From the NCBI GenBank assembly GCA_947311845.1, contig CAMZMU010000040.1, positions 69,607,560 to 69,671,559 of the forward strand: a DNA stretch of 64,000 bases. Reading direction: 5' to 3'. The DNA comes from Poa pratensis. Its lineage: Eukaryota; Streptophyta; Magnoliopsida; Poales; Poaceae. Shown piece by piece: positions 23,621-34,209 of the stretch. The first letter of the stretch is position 1; the number at the start of each line of letters is the position of its first letter. Made by a program: the position numbers and the translations under genes. The notes beneath the pieces were generated by a model. The model did not search any database and had not been told where the DNA came from. It was given only the letters and a program-made list of their open reading frames with translations.

Positions 23621-26344
23621 GGAGGGTGGTCCTCTTTGCTGAAGCTTATTGTAGTTTCGGCTCCTTCAAATATTCTGTTACCGCAGGAGGTGACATGACC
23701 GCCATGTTTACTTGTCGAGTGCGAAGTTTTTGCTCCCTGTTGGAAGGTCGACCTTTCTGTATCATGTACATCTGCCCTTGGGGTGGAGGGTACTGTGGCT
23801 CGTCCACCCGAGGTATGTGCTGTATGGCACCCGCGAGGTTTCCGCCTGCAGGCTGTGGTGGTGGAGGTGGTGCCATCAGAACAGGCACGTTGTTTGGCTG
23901 AGGCACGGGTGCAGGTGCTTGTGCGGCTGCTGCCTTTCTGCGATTTACGTAATCAGTCGCCATTTGGTCGAACTCCCTGCAGTTTCTCATCGAGTGATTG
24001 GATCGCAGTTTTCCGTCGTCCCCCTTGTACAGGTGGAATCTGCAATCAGCGTCCATCTTTTCTTCGAATGATCGCTCAGATTGTGCCCGTGACTTGCGCC
24101 AGTCCTTCCTCTTGTAGCTATCACTGCGTTGGCCGCGATCTCGGCTGTCTCGACGATCATCTCGACTGTCCCGTCGATCTCTCGACTGTCCGTCGATCTT
24201 CTGATCGCTGGTCGCTTCTGTCTGGTCATTGCGGGTGTAGAGAATCCAGCCGCCATGAATTCGGGTCTATCATCGTCGTAATGACGTTTTGAACGCTTGC
24301 GCCTTCGATCGTCCCTGTATGAGTCTCTGCGGCTTCGACTGCCGCTTTCATGATTGTCACGGGGTGAGGACCCGCGTGTTGTGCGCGCCATATCTTCTCC
24401 ATCTGCCCACTCAGTCGCGGTCATCAAGAGGTTAGCCACAGAGGTTGGCTTTTTGCGACCGAGTGCTTCTTTGAGGTCTGCCTGGCGAGTCCCATTATGA
24501 AGGCATCCATGGCCATGTCTTCTGAAATTACTCCGACTGAGTTGCGTATCTCAGTCCATCGTCTGATGTATGACCTCAGCTTTCGTCTGAACGTTGCACG
24601 CAGGCCCGCAGTTCCTCGAACGTTTTTGGGCGCTCACACAGAGGCTCGAAGTTTTTGATGAAGTCATCGCGGAAGTGATCCCACGAGTCGTATTTGATGG
24701 AGGTAGGGCCTTGAGCCAGTCGCGGGCTGTGCCTTCGAGCATGAGTCGTATGTATTGCATGGCTGTGGTGTTTGTGCCTCGCTGGCACGCGACAGCCAGC
24801 CTGTAATCTTCCAGCCACCCGGAAGGTTCCTGTCGACCCGTGTACTTGGGCTGTTCAGATGTGAGTTTGAACCCTTTGGGCATCCGTGTCTCGCGGACGC
24901 GTCGAGTGAAGCACAGAGCTCCATGTGGCTCAGGCTCTCGATCAGAGTATGAGTCGCTACTGTAGATCTGCGTGATGCTCCTGGACCTGCGCCTTCGCGA
25001 GCCGCTTCTTTCCTTCGAGTGGTGGCGACGACCACTGTGATTATGCTCTTCCCGAGGCGCGTCGACTAGGGCACGGTCTCGACTCCCACCTGGAGTTCTT
25101 GGAACTTGGCGTATGGCCTTTGCAGCTAAGGCGAGTGATTTGATCTGTTGGCGGTGTAGTTTTGCATTGGGGTCATCCGCTGGGGGCTTGATTGCCTCCA
25201 GGTATGCTGCAGCGGTGTAGAGAGCACCTGCTGCTGTTTTGGGCACCGGCAGTCCTTCCTCGTCGTATGTCATGAAGGAGTTGCCTAAGTTGCGGGTGAG
25301 TGCCGCCTTCTCGCCTGGCGAGAGGTGTGACAACCTTGATCTGGGTCTTGTGTCTGCTCGCCCGGTGGAGCTCAGGGAGAGCTGTCTTCTGCGCGCACTC
25401 GACAAGCTAGCTTGCTTTTTGCGTTCTTCGAGTGTTGCTCTTATCTGCTTCAGTCGAAGTGACTCCTGCCAGTTGAAGTACTGGAAGGTCAACATCTCTT
25501 CTTGTGTTGCGTCTGCTGGCATCATTGTGCACTCCTTGATGACTTTATCTGCTTTTGCTGCCATCTCAGCAGTGATTGTGAGAGTTGTGACTCCGTCCGG
25601 CATAGTAACTGTGCACGGGAATTCTGTAGGCCTGCGGCTGGCCGCAGTGTCTGATGTTTCTGCGGCGATGGCAACGTAGACCTGCTGGGGTATGACCCGA
25701 GGGTATATGTATGTCTTTCGAGTCCCGTCATGGACTCGACATCTTCATCGAGGCTCATGTCTGAGTCGTATGTTCATCGAGTGGTCCGTCTGGACGGATC
25801 TCGCAGTCGACGCCTTCGTCGCCTATGCTCATCTCGGCGTCGGCGAGGTTGTTATGAATCTCGAAGTCGAGGTTGTTGTTGGTGCAGATCTCGGAGTCGA
25901 CGTGGTTGTCGATATGAGTTTCGAGGTCGTCGAAGTCGCTGAGGGAGATCCCGCAGTCGAAACTATCCTCGAGTGGGAGATCCAGCTCGGGATCGTTTGT
26001 GCGGTATGCTGATTCGGCCTCCTCGCCCTGGAGCTCTTCAATGAGCTCGCGCATCTCTCGTGTGGACATGGTTGTTGCAGACGAACAAGCTTGGAGGGTC
26101 GACGATGGTATGGACACAGTTGAGGGATCCGCAGTCGAAGGAGCCGCAACCGATGGAGCCTCGGGTGCGGAAGTCGCGAGTTGGCGTGGATCCGTCAAGT
26201 CCTGCACACCAAGCTTGTTGACGAAAAAATTGAACGAACCAACGGTTAAACCCAAACCTGACTCGAGATCGGAGAAGGCCTCCTGGAATCCTGGCGAGTG
26301 TGGCTCGAAATCCATCAGAGGATCCGATGCGCTTTTTGCAGGTG

Positions 26345-26490
26345 AAGCTGACGTGTTGCCGTTTGTCGAGTGAGCCGGCGAGTTGCCGTGTGCCGCCTGA
26401 GTCGGCGAGTTCTGGTTTGTCGATGCAGCCGGCGAGTTGCCGTTTGTAGATCCGATCGGCGAGTCGCCGTTTTCCGATGGAACCGAAGAA
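26345..26490 (-). repeat. Short tandem repeats in N-terminal gag of Tat-2
   Basis: About five imperfect 30-bp units encode peptides like STNGNSPA, STNQNSPT and AAHGNSPA. The unit length is a multiple of three, so the frame is kept. They lie just downstream of the proposed Gag start. Confidence 0.7.
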
Positions 26491-26512
26491 ACCGCGAGTC
26501 CAGCACTATTCT

Positions 26513-26530
26513 TTCCCACAGACGGCGCCA
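26513..26530 (-). other. Primer binding site of Tat-2
   Basis: On the minus strand it reads TGGCGCCGTCTGTGGGAA, two bases after the LTR end. The first seven bases equal those in Tat-1 and Tat-3; the rest differs, so a different tRNA or isoacceptor may be used. Confidence 0.8.
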
Positions 26531-26532
26531 AT

Positions 26533-27023
26533 TGACGAGGTGTACCCTCATCAAATCCCATGGTTAAGGACCTAGGGTTGAGATTATGGGGAGAGAACGT
26601 GGTAGTACTGGTAGTTTCGTCGGCTGACAAGCAGAGGCAAAGATTTACCCAGGTTCAGGCCCCTCGGGTGGAGGTAAAGACCCTACTTCCTGCTTGTCTG
26701 TTATTGATCGCTGGAGATTATGAGGTTACAAGGTGGCTCCGGCGAGATGACGATCTCGCAAGAGCTTTGGTGGTTCGAGTATGGCTTGGTCCTAGATCGG
26801 CACCCCTCCCAGCCTTTAAATAGGCTGGGTCTCGGGAGTTTGTAACCGACCTAGTTTACACATAAGGAAAGTATAAACCGACTATGTCTATGTCTAACTT
26901 GGAAGTACTCCATCTTGTTGGGCCTCTCTTGGGCTTCGAGTCGTATCTTCGCTATTGGGCTTTTAGTCATCACGTGCACCAGGTACCCTCACGGTAGGGT
27001 ACCCGAGATGTATATCCTTGTCA
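26533..27023 (-). repeat. 5' LTR of Tat-2 (491 bp)
   Basis: It is nearly identical to 13671-14167. It is followed by the target duplication CACTA at 27024-27028. It contains the proposed Gag start codon at 26561. Confidence 0.93.
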
Positions 27024-27028
27024 CACTA

Positions 27029-29783
27029 CAAAAATGAATTTATCCGTTTTAGGTTTGATTATATCAAAACACTAAAATATCGAAACCACAATCTAGGCTA
27101 AAAGCCATGCCATCACTCATATGGTATTGTCTCCACGGATTTAGATGGTTTCCCTATTATCTAACGTGAATGTTTTGTTTCCACCATATAACAATAATTT
27201 GATAGAGATTTATTGACCACACACTATCTAATAGAGTGTGATTACGAGGTCCTATCACACCATAACATTGTGGTGTTTCATGCGGCGTAATTTGTGGAAC
27301 TCCTTTCACAAGTCTTCCAATGATATGCCAAACTCATAACTCAAATCCTTGTTTCCTTGATCAGTATCACAGGAATTTGATTTTCTTGTTAAGTTTATTT
27401 TTCTTACTTCACTCCGAACTTGTTTGATCTTATCAAACTCTTCAGACCATCATTTTATTAAGTGGATATACCCATATCTACTCAAATCATTGGTGAAGTA
27501 TACGAAATAAAGATTTCCACTATACGTTAAAGTACTTCATTGATCTACATACATCCATATGTATGATTCTCAACAAGTTATATGCCCGCTTTCCGAAAGC
27601 GGTGTCTTAGTTATTTTGCAAGTGACAAAGATCAAAATCTAAGGGCTTGGAGATCCATCTGAATGGAGCTTCTTAATGCATATAACATTGACATGACTTA
27701 AAACGTCAGTGCCACGAGAATGTGGTGTCATTATTAAGTTTGTATACTTTGGCATTAATGTTATAAATGTGGGAGCTACTACCATCTAGATTCATATAAG
27801 AAAACTCCATTCATAATCGGTGTATGATCATTAAACATATCACTCATAAATGTAGGACAACAATTTTGTCACTCACAGATATGAATAATTGTCTCGCTAG
27901 AGGCAAGACACACTTATAACGATCATGCTAACAAGCGATCAAAAGGAATTTGTTCAAATCCAAATTAATCCAAATGGTAGATGTCGAGAGAGAGTGTCTA
28001 TGACCATCATAACACGCATTGTCTCCTCATCCTTCCAAGCTACTCAAGCTGAAAATCTTGTTTCACGAAACATGACCAGTATCAAAACTCAGTCTCTGCA
28101 GCGAGTACTTGTTTAGGTAAAACATTCATAACGCGTATATCATATATACACCATCACCATTGATGACTTCCCGGCGATCTGTTTCATGTTCTTGATTTTT
28201 CAATGCAATCAAGAATTCATGAAGGTGAACGATTCCCCTTACATGACATAGTCTATGACAAACTATTTGCATTTGGCAACGTTGTTTGTCATTCAGTGAT
28301 CGAGCTGAGCGAGGCGTCTCAATGTCATCAAGTATGACCAATGTCATCAAGTATGACTGCCACTTTCTCCTTTAATGCGAGTGTTCTCTTCCATCTTGGT
28401 TGAGAAGAAAACCTGATTTACGGTGAATACAGATCATCAATCTCAGCAACCATTCCAAATGTTCGCGATCTGTCAACACGCACCCACAGTTCTTTCTCTA
28501 TGGCAGAGATCACAACATACACTGGACTATGATGGAATTATCCGCACAAAACTTGATAATCCTAATTATCCTTTTGTTAGCGGAATCTCCGGGTTTATCT
28601 CCTAACGGGGTTTGTATCATATAGAGCTATAAGGTTTGAACCAAAGAGTATCCTCAAGCTACGGTATAAAACTATGAAGTTTGGACCCAACCTTTTAAGT
28701 TTCAATCGCAGGAATGCGCCTAAGTTTAAAAAGGGCTATCAAACAGGTTATTATCTACAAGGGTTTTGCAAAGTCATTTTAGACTATGTTCATAATAAAT
28801 ATGGGTTCGAGTTTTAATAAAATAAAACTAACAGAACTCCCACTCAAAACGACCATCTCTCGCATCGTTTTAGTGATTACACGATCCTCATCCACTATGC
28901 TACCCTCATCGTCAAAGCCGATAGCATAATTTCAAAGGTAGACATCGACATGTCAATCACAACAACTATGTGACTCATGCTTAACCTTTCGGTCACCGTG
29001 TTCCGAGGCCATGTCTATACATGCTAGGCTCGCCATAGCAACCTTCAGCGTATACGCGTGTGCAAACATGTCTTACACCCACTGTATGCGAACGACGATA
29101 TGTCTGACACCGATCGTCACAGCCTGCCTCATAACGTAGAACTTTCTTGGTGATGCACGCCAAAGGGAGAACACTAATATTGGTATTTTGGAGGGATCAT
29201 CTTATATTACTACCGCCGTGTAACTAATATATAACTATATATATATACACAATATAAGATGCACACAATAACATAACATCAAAATGTAATGCGACGTGAT
29301 ATCGTCCTTGCGCCGATGGTCTCCTTCGCGCCCACAGTTTATAAACAATTTACTAAACTTACCTTGACCATATCACATTGCCCCTGCAAAATAAAGTTAG
29401 ACGCTTTCTACTTTATCTTTTGCATATTTTACGTGGCTTAGGGGCTTTCGTAAATAGAACCGTTTCTTACCTACGAACCTACAACCACAACAACGATCAA
29501 ATAGTCGACTATTTTGTATCCCTTTCGGGCCCTCCATTAAAATGCAAAGCCAACTATTGAGAGAGAGACATACACCCGCCAGCCACATATACGAAGCAAG
29601 CCGTATGTCAGTTGTGGAACCAGTCTCGCGTAAACGTACGCGTAAAGTCAGTCCGGGCCGCTTTATCAACACAATGCCGCCGGCTAATACAAGTGCACGC
29701 TAGAGGGTAGCAACTAAAAGAACGATGCCCTCATATTCAACATGAGTTTTAATAACCGTACAGCTATATCTACGCATAGATCG
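27029..29783 (-). pseudogene. Copia-1 5' internal region (decayed gag and N-terminal pol)
   Basis: By position between the primer site and the Tat-2 insertion this should hold Copia Gag, protease and integrase. The longest minus-strand frames are under 95 codons and I could not identify a domain. The sequence is AT-rich with many stops. The assignment is by context only. Confidence 0.6.
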
Positions 29784-29795
29784 GCTCTGATACCA
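29784..29795 (-). other. Primer binding site of Copia-1 (initiator tRNA-Met type)
   Basis: The plus strand reads GCTCTGATACCA, so the minus strand reads TGGTATCAGAGC, the standard match to the 3' end of initiator tRNA-Met. One base separates it from the LTR start at 29797. Confidence 0.9.
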
Positions 29796-29796
29796 C

Positions 29797-30930
29797 TGAA
29801 GGGGATCGCAGACAGAAAACAAAAAATTTCCTAACAATGATAACCTTAATACTAGCCAGAATCTATTACTATGCAGATATACCGTAACGGAGGTGATCGA
29901 TGTACATACCCTTGTAGACCGAAAAGCGGGGATTACGCTCCTACACAAGCGTTGTCGATGAAGCCGACGTAGCCGACCTCGAGGTCGTGAAGACGAACTC
30001 CTCCAAGCGCCCCAAATGTGGCGCCTCGCAGAGCTTATACACGTATGGAGAAGATGACGACCTCCGGGCTCCGATCCAGCAAAGCAGCAGAAGCAGAAGA
30101 CTTGGACCGAAGAAGACCAGTAGCACGGCGGTGTGCGTATGGTGGAGAAAACCTCAACCCGTGCGTAGCCCCAATTGCGGAGCCACGTCTAAACGGATGA
30201 GAGAGAGAGAAAATTGGGTGAATTTCCAAGGCATGGGGCACCACTATATAAAGGGGAGAGGAGGGGTGTCACCCTTGGTGGCTTAGCCATGTGGGACTTT
30301 TCGCACATGGTTCGACGGGCCAGGGGGTGCGTCGGCCCTGGTAGGCCCATTCGGCCCACCTAGGCCAGCCACGCCTCTCCCTCCTCCTGTGGTGCGGTTC
30401 CCCCCCCCCCCCATGGGCCACTCTTCCGGGAGTTTGGCCCATTTAGAGTTGGGGCTGCCAATAAATCCAAAAATAAATAAATAAAAATATATTTAATCAC
30501 TAATTCCATTAATTAATATTAAATACATATTATCTAATTTATTTCGGCTCCGAAAACTATTTCGTCGCCCTCCGAACTCCATCGGATAAGTCCCGGAACG
30601 CTTCCGGTGTTCTTCTCTCTATTTTCTTTTCTGCGTCCAATCTAAATAAACGTCATCCACCCTTAAGTGTGTCACCCTAGCGGTTCGGAAACACACTGAT
30701 ATGATCGAGACCCGTTCTCCGATCAATGATTAACATCGGGGTCGTGGATACCCATAATAGCCCCTGTGCATTCACGAATGACTTTGTCGTTCGAACCTTA
30801 GACCTCAAGTATTAGACCTTTTGTCAGACGATACTTTGTTTGTCCGAGACTCGATCTCAGGCATCGCGATACCTAGTTCGATCTCGTTACCGACAATACT
30901 ATTCTTTACTCTTTTGTGATATTTCATCCC
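29797..30930 (-). repeat. 5' LTR of Copia-1, first part, interrupted by Tat-3
   Basis: It begins TGAAGGGGAT beside the primer site and runs to the Tat-3 target duplication ATCCC (30926-30930). It includes a 14-base C run near 30401 and a TATATAAAG/CTTTATATA region near 30244 that could serve as the TATA box on either strand. Confidence 0.82.
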
Positions 30931-31529
30931 TGTCGTGGGGTTAACACGGCAGATGTTACCATAGGATAACTTGATGATTGGGGCAAGGCGCCTTGGTCCT
31001 TCAGGAGATTGTCACGCTCGTTGGGGAAAACGGGTTTACCCAGGTTCAGCCTCTCCATTGGAGATAAAGACCTACTTCCTGCTTCTATGTTATTGATCTC
31101 GAGTTCTCGATAACTCGGCTACGACAACAGAGCCGGGTTACGAGACAGGTTACAAAGGTTTCGCTTGATAGCGATGATACCGAACTAGGGCTGAAACTTA
31201 TGACTTGAGACTTGTCTATCTATGTTCTGGGAGCCCGTTTATATAGACGCCGGGTCTCCCGAACTTACAATGAATACCGAGTTACATACGAGCCCGGAGT
31301 CCTACTCTAGGTTCTTCTAGACCTTCCATAGCTTCCAAGTCACCCGGTTTCTTCCTTCACTCGGACTCCAGTTCTTCTAGGTCCTTCCTTCCAGGAACGA
31401 GTCATGTTAGGCCTATTGGCCCAACTATAACCCGGCCCACATCTTGTACACGTCACCCGGACCAGGCCTTGGGCCGTCCGACTGATTCTTCCTTGGTCAT
31501 GAGTATATCGGGTTATTATCCCCCCAACA
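30931..31529 (-). repeat. 3' LTR of Tat-3 (599 bp)
   Basis: It starts TGTCGTGGGGTTAAC and ends ATCCCCCCAACA. It is about 1.2 % different from 36967-37563 by hand count. On the minus strand the adjoining inner sequence CTTGGGGACTAC is the likely polypurine tract. Confidence 0.93.
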
Positions 31530-31815
31530 GTAGTCCCCAAGTTTGACTTGCATAAGGTCATCTGTTGCTTCACTTAATAATCTTGATCTTGATTCAATTA
31601 CTCAAGGGTAGCTGTTGATGAGATTATCCGAGTTAAACTCCTGAAAACAAAATAAAGATTATTAACACTGAATGGCCGGGTTACATTTCAGACCAGCTCC
31701 TTTTGATGGTTCTCTTATAACCCGGCTTTTCTCTCGCACTTAACCCTCTGGTCAACGACCAGGGAACTTTCTCTGACACATTCTCTCGTATCTTTGACCC
31801 ATGGTCAAACAAAAT
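31530..31815 (-). other. Short 3' internal remnant of Tat-3 around the deletion junction
   Basis: About 285 bases link the 3' LTR to the truncated second RNase H. I see no integrase motif in any frame. The junction follows the residues AKEIRF (near 31815). Confidence 0.7.
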
Positions 31816-33363
31816 CTTATCTCCTTGGCAATGCGCAAACCATGTAACAAAGCTTCATACTCAGCAATATTATTGGTGCAATCGAAGTGAATCTGAAGAA
31901 CATAACTCATCTTATCCCCTTTGGGTGAAGTGAGAACCACTCCTGCTCCTGATCCCTCATACTGTTGGATCCATCAAAATGCATAACCCATGACTTATAA
32001 CTCGGCGCCTTGGGTGGTGCCGTGCTTAACTCGGTCCAATCATTGACAAAATCAATCAAGGCTTGTGACTTAATCGCTGTGCGAGGCTCATACTTGATGT
32101 GATAATCACCCATCTCAATCGCCCACTTGGCAATTCTTCCAGTAGCTTCAGTATTGCACACAATGTCTGCCAATGGTGCTCCACTTACCACTGTAATGGG
32201 GTGTTCTTGAAAGTAATGCTTCAACTTCCGACTGGCCATGAAAACGCCAAAAACTAACTTCTGCCACTGGGGATACCTCTGTTTAGCCGGAGTCAAAACC
32301 TCACTGACATAATAAACCGGCCTTTGAACCAGATGCTCCTTTCCTTCTTCCTTTCGCTCTACCACAATAACTACACTAACTGCTCGGGAATTCGCAGCTA
32401 TGTACAACAGCATGGGCTCCTTTGGAGCTGGAGCAGCTAAGATTGGTGCTTTCGATAATGTTTCCTTCAATGCCTCCAGGGCTTTATCAGCTTCCTCATC
32501 CCAAACAAATTTATCTGACTTCCTCAAGAGTCGGTATAAGGGAATTGCTTTCTCTCCCAGTCGGGATATGAACCTACTCAACGCAGCCACGCAGCCCGTG
32601 ATCTTCTGGACTTCCTTCAATTCAGTCGGCTTTCCCAACCTATTGATTGCTGCTATCTTTTCCGGGTTTGCTTCAATCCCACGCTCGGACACAATAAAGC
32701 CGAGTAATTTTCCTGATGGAACTCCAAACACACACTTTTTTGGGTTAAGCTTCATCTGAAACCTCCTTAAGTTAGCAAAAGTTTCTCTCAAATCATCGAT
32801 AAATGTCTCAGCTTTCTTTGTCTTGATCACCACATCATCAACGTACGCATGCACGTTCCGATCTATCTGCTTCTCAAAACAACTCTGGATGCACCTCTGA
32901 TAAGTTGCTCCAGCATTCTTCAGTCCAAATGTCATGTTCTTGTAACAAAAAGCTCCAAATGGGGTGATAAATGATGTCTTCTCCCAATCTCCTCTGCAAG
33001 CTTGATTTGATGGTATCCTGAATATGCATCCAGGAAACACAAAAGATCACTACCTGCCACAGCATCTATGATTTGATCAATCCTTGGTAACGCAAACGGA
33101 TCCTTCGGACAATGCTTGTTCAAACTTGTGAAATCAATACACATCCTCCACTCATTGTTCTTTTTCAACACTAAAACCGGGTTAGCCAACCACTTTGGAT
33201 GTAACACTTCCATAATGAATCCTGCGGCGAGTAAACGAGCTATCTCTTCTCCTACAACCTTTCTTCTTTCCTCATTCAATCTGCGCAATCCCTGTTTAAT
33301 CGGTCTTGCTTTAGGATCAACATGTAAGCGGTGCTCAGCGAATTCAGTCGGTATGCCTGGCAT
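31816..33363 (-). pseudogene. Reverse transcriptase and RNase H region of Tat-3, truncated
   Basis: Reverse transcriptase motifs are LANPVLVLKK, MCIDFTSLNKHCPKD, LPRIDQIIDAVAG, FLDAYSGYHQIK (32932-33363), then after a frameshift near 33000 MTFGLKNAGATYQR, where A-Y-V-D-D is the catalytic site (HAYVDDVVIKT), and KCVFGVPSGKLLGFIVS. The first RNase H (about 32090-32430) has LLYIAANSRAVS instead of a DAS motif. The second begins VMHFDGSN, shifts frame near 31960, has NIAEYEALLHGL and is cut off at about 31815, so its last catalytic residues are gone. Confidence 0.88.
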
Positions 33364-33426
33364 GTCACTAGGTTTCCATGCAAAGACATCCCGATTCTCA
33401 CGGATGAATTCGATGAGCGCGCTTTC

Positions 33427-34195
33427 CTATTTGTCAGTCAGATTTGACCCGATAGAGAACTGCTTGGACGAATCACCCGGCACGAAGTCAATCATCTTGG
33501 TATCCTGAGCCGCTTTGAATTTCGCCCTCTCTTCGGTCATTGGTTTCTTCAAAATTGTCCCATCATCCGGATTTGTGGTAGCTTTGTAGTAATTCAACTC
33601 CTCTTCCGCACAGGCTTGTTCTGCCATAACAGCATCACCTTGCTCACATTGTAACGCCAACTCACGACTGCCATTGACTGTGATAATACCTTTTGGACCT
33701 GGCATCTTCATCTTTAAGTACACATAACACGGCCTCGCCATGAATCTAGCAAAAACATTGCGGCCAAAGAGAGCATGATAGGGCTCTTCAATTTGACCAC
33801 CTCAAAACAAATCATCTCAGACCTGAAATTATCCTTTGATTCTCCAAACGCGACCTCCAATGTTATTGTTCCCTCTGGTCTTGCGACTTTCCAGGGACAA
33901 TACCATGAAAGATAGTACCAGAAGGGTGAAGCTGCTTGGCTGTGAAACCCATCCGGATGAATGTATCCCAATACAGAATGTTGATGCTACTACCTCCATC
34001 CATAAGAACCTTGTGTAAAATATAACCCGAAACCTGAGGTGCAACAACTAAAGCCAACGCTCCAGGTGCATCTACTCGGGCCGGGTGATCCTCTCTAGAC
34101 CAAGTGATCGGATACTCGGACCACTTCAAATATCTCGGAACCGCGGGAAGAACGGCGTTGACAGCTCTTTCTTCAATTTCTGATCTCTCCGACAA
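33427..34195 (-). pseudogene. Retropepsin-like aspartic protease of Tat-3, frameshifted
   Basis: The catalytic loop is VLMDGGSSINILYW (about 33970-34010), followed by FHGIVPGK. After frame changes near 33870-33890 and 33740-33780 the C-terminal motifs LKMKMPGPKGIITV appear (about 33670-33720). Between protease and reverse transcriptase is a charged linker with PDDGTILKKPMTEE. Confidence 0.8.
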
Positions 34196-34209
34196 GTGCT
34201 GGAAACTGT

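Larger units (their letters stand above)
23621..26561 (-). pseudogene. Gag region of Tat-2, frameshifted
   Basis: I place the start at the ATG at 26561, 28 bases inside the 5' LTR. The frame MGFDEGTPRQLAPSVG crosses the primer site and stays open for more than 250 codons; a further in-frame ATG is at 26630. The N-terminal part has STNGNSPA-like tandem peptides and an acidic region. The capsid-like core (24551-25603) includes MLEGTARDWLKALPP and, after a frameshift near 24690, SWDHFRDDFIKNF. A knuckle variant C-x2-H-x12-H-x4-C lies near 23980-24045. Arg-rich segments flank it. Confidence 0.8.
13671..27023 (-). mobile_element. Tat-2, complete Tat-type Ty3/gypsy retrotransposon (13.35 kb)
   Basis: Both LTRs (13671-14167 and 26533-27023) and a perfect 5-bp target duplication CACTA (13666-13670, 27024-27028) are present. 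In element orientation the order is 5' LTR, primer site, Gag, protease, reverse transcriptase, dual RNase H, integrase, an opposite-strand multi-exon gene, and 3' LTR. The LTRs differ by about five substitutions and a few short indels by hand count, so the insertion is recent. A few frameshifts in gag and pol make this copy defective, but every domain is recognisable. Confidence 0.93.

Noticed and set aside
30401..30414. C run as a functional element
   Set aside because: A homopolymer in the Copia LTR; more likely slippage or an assembly-sensitive site.
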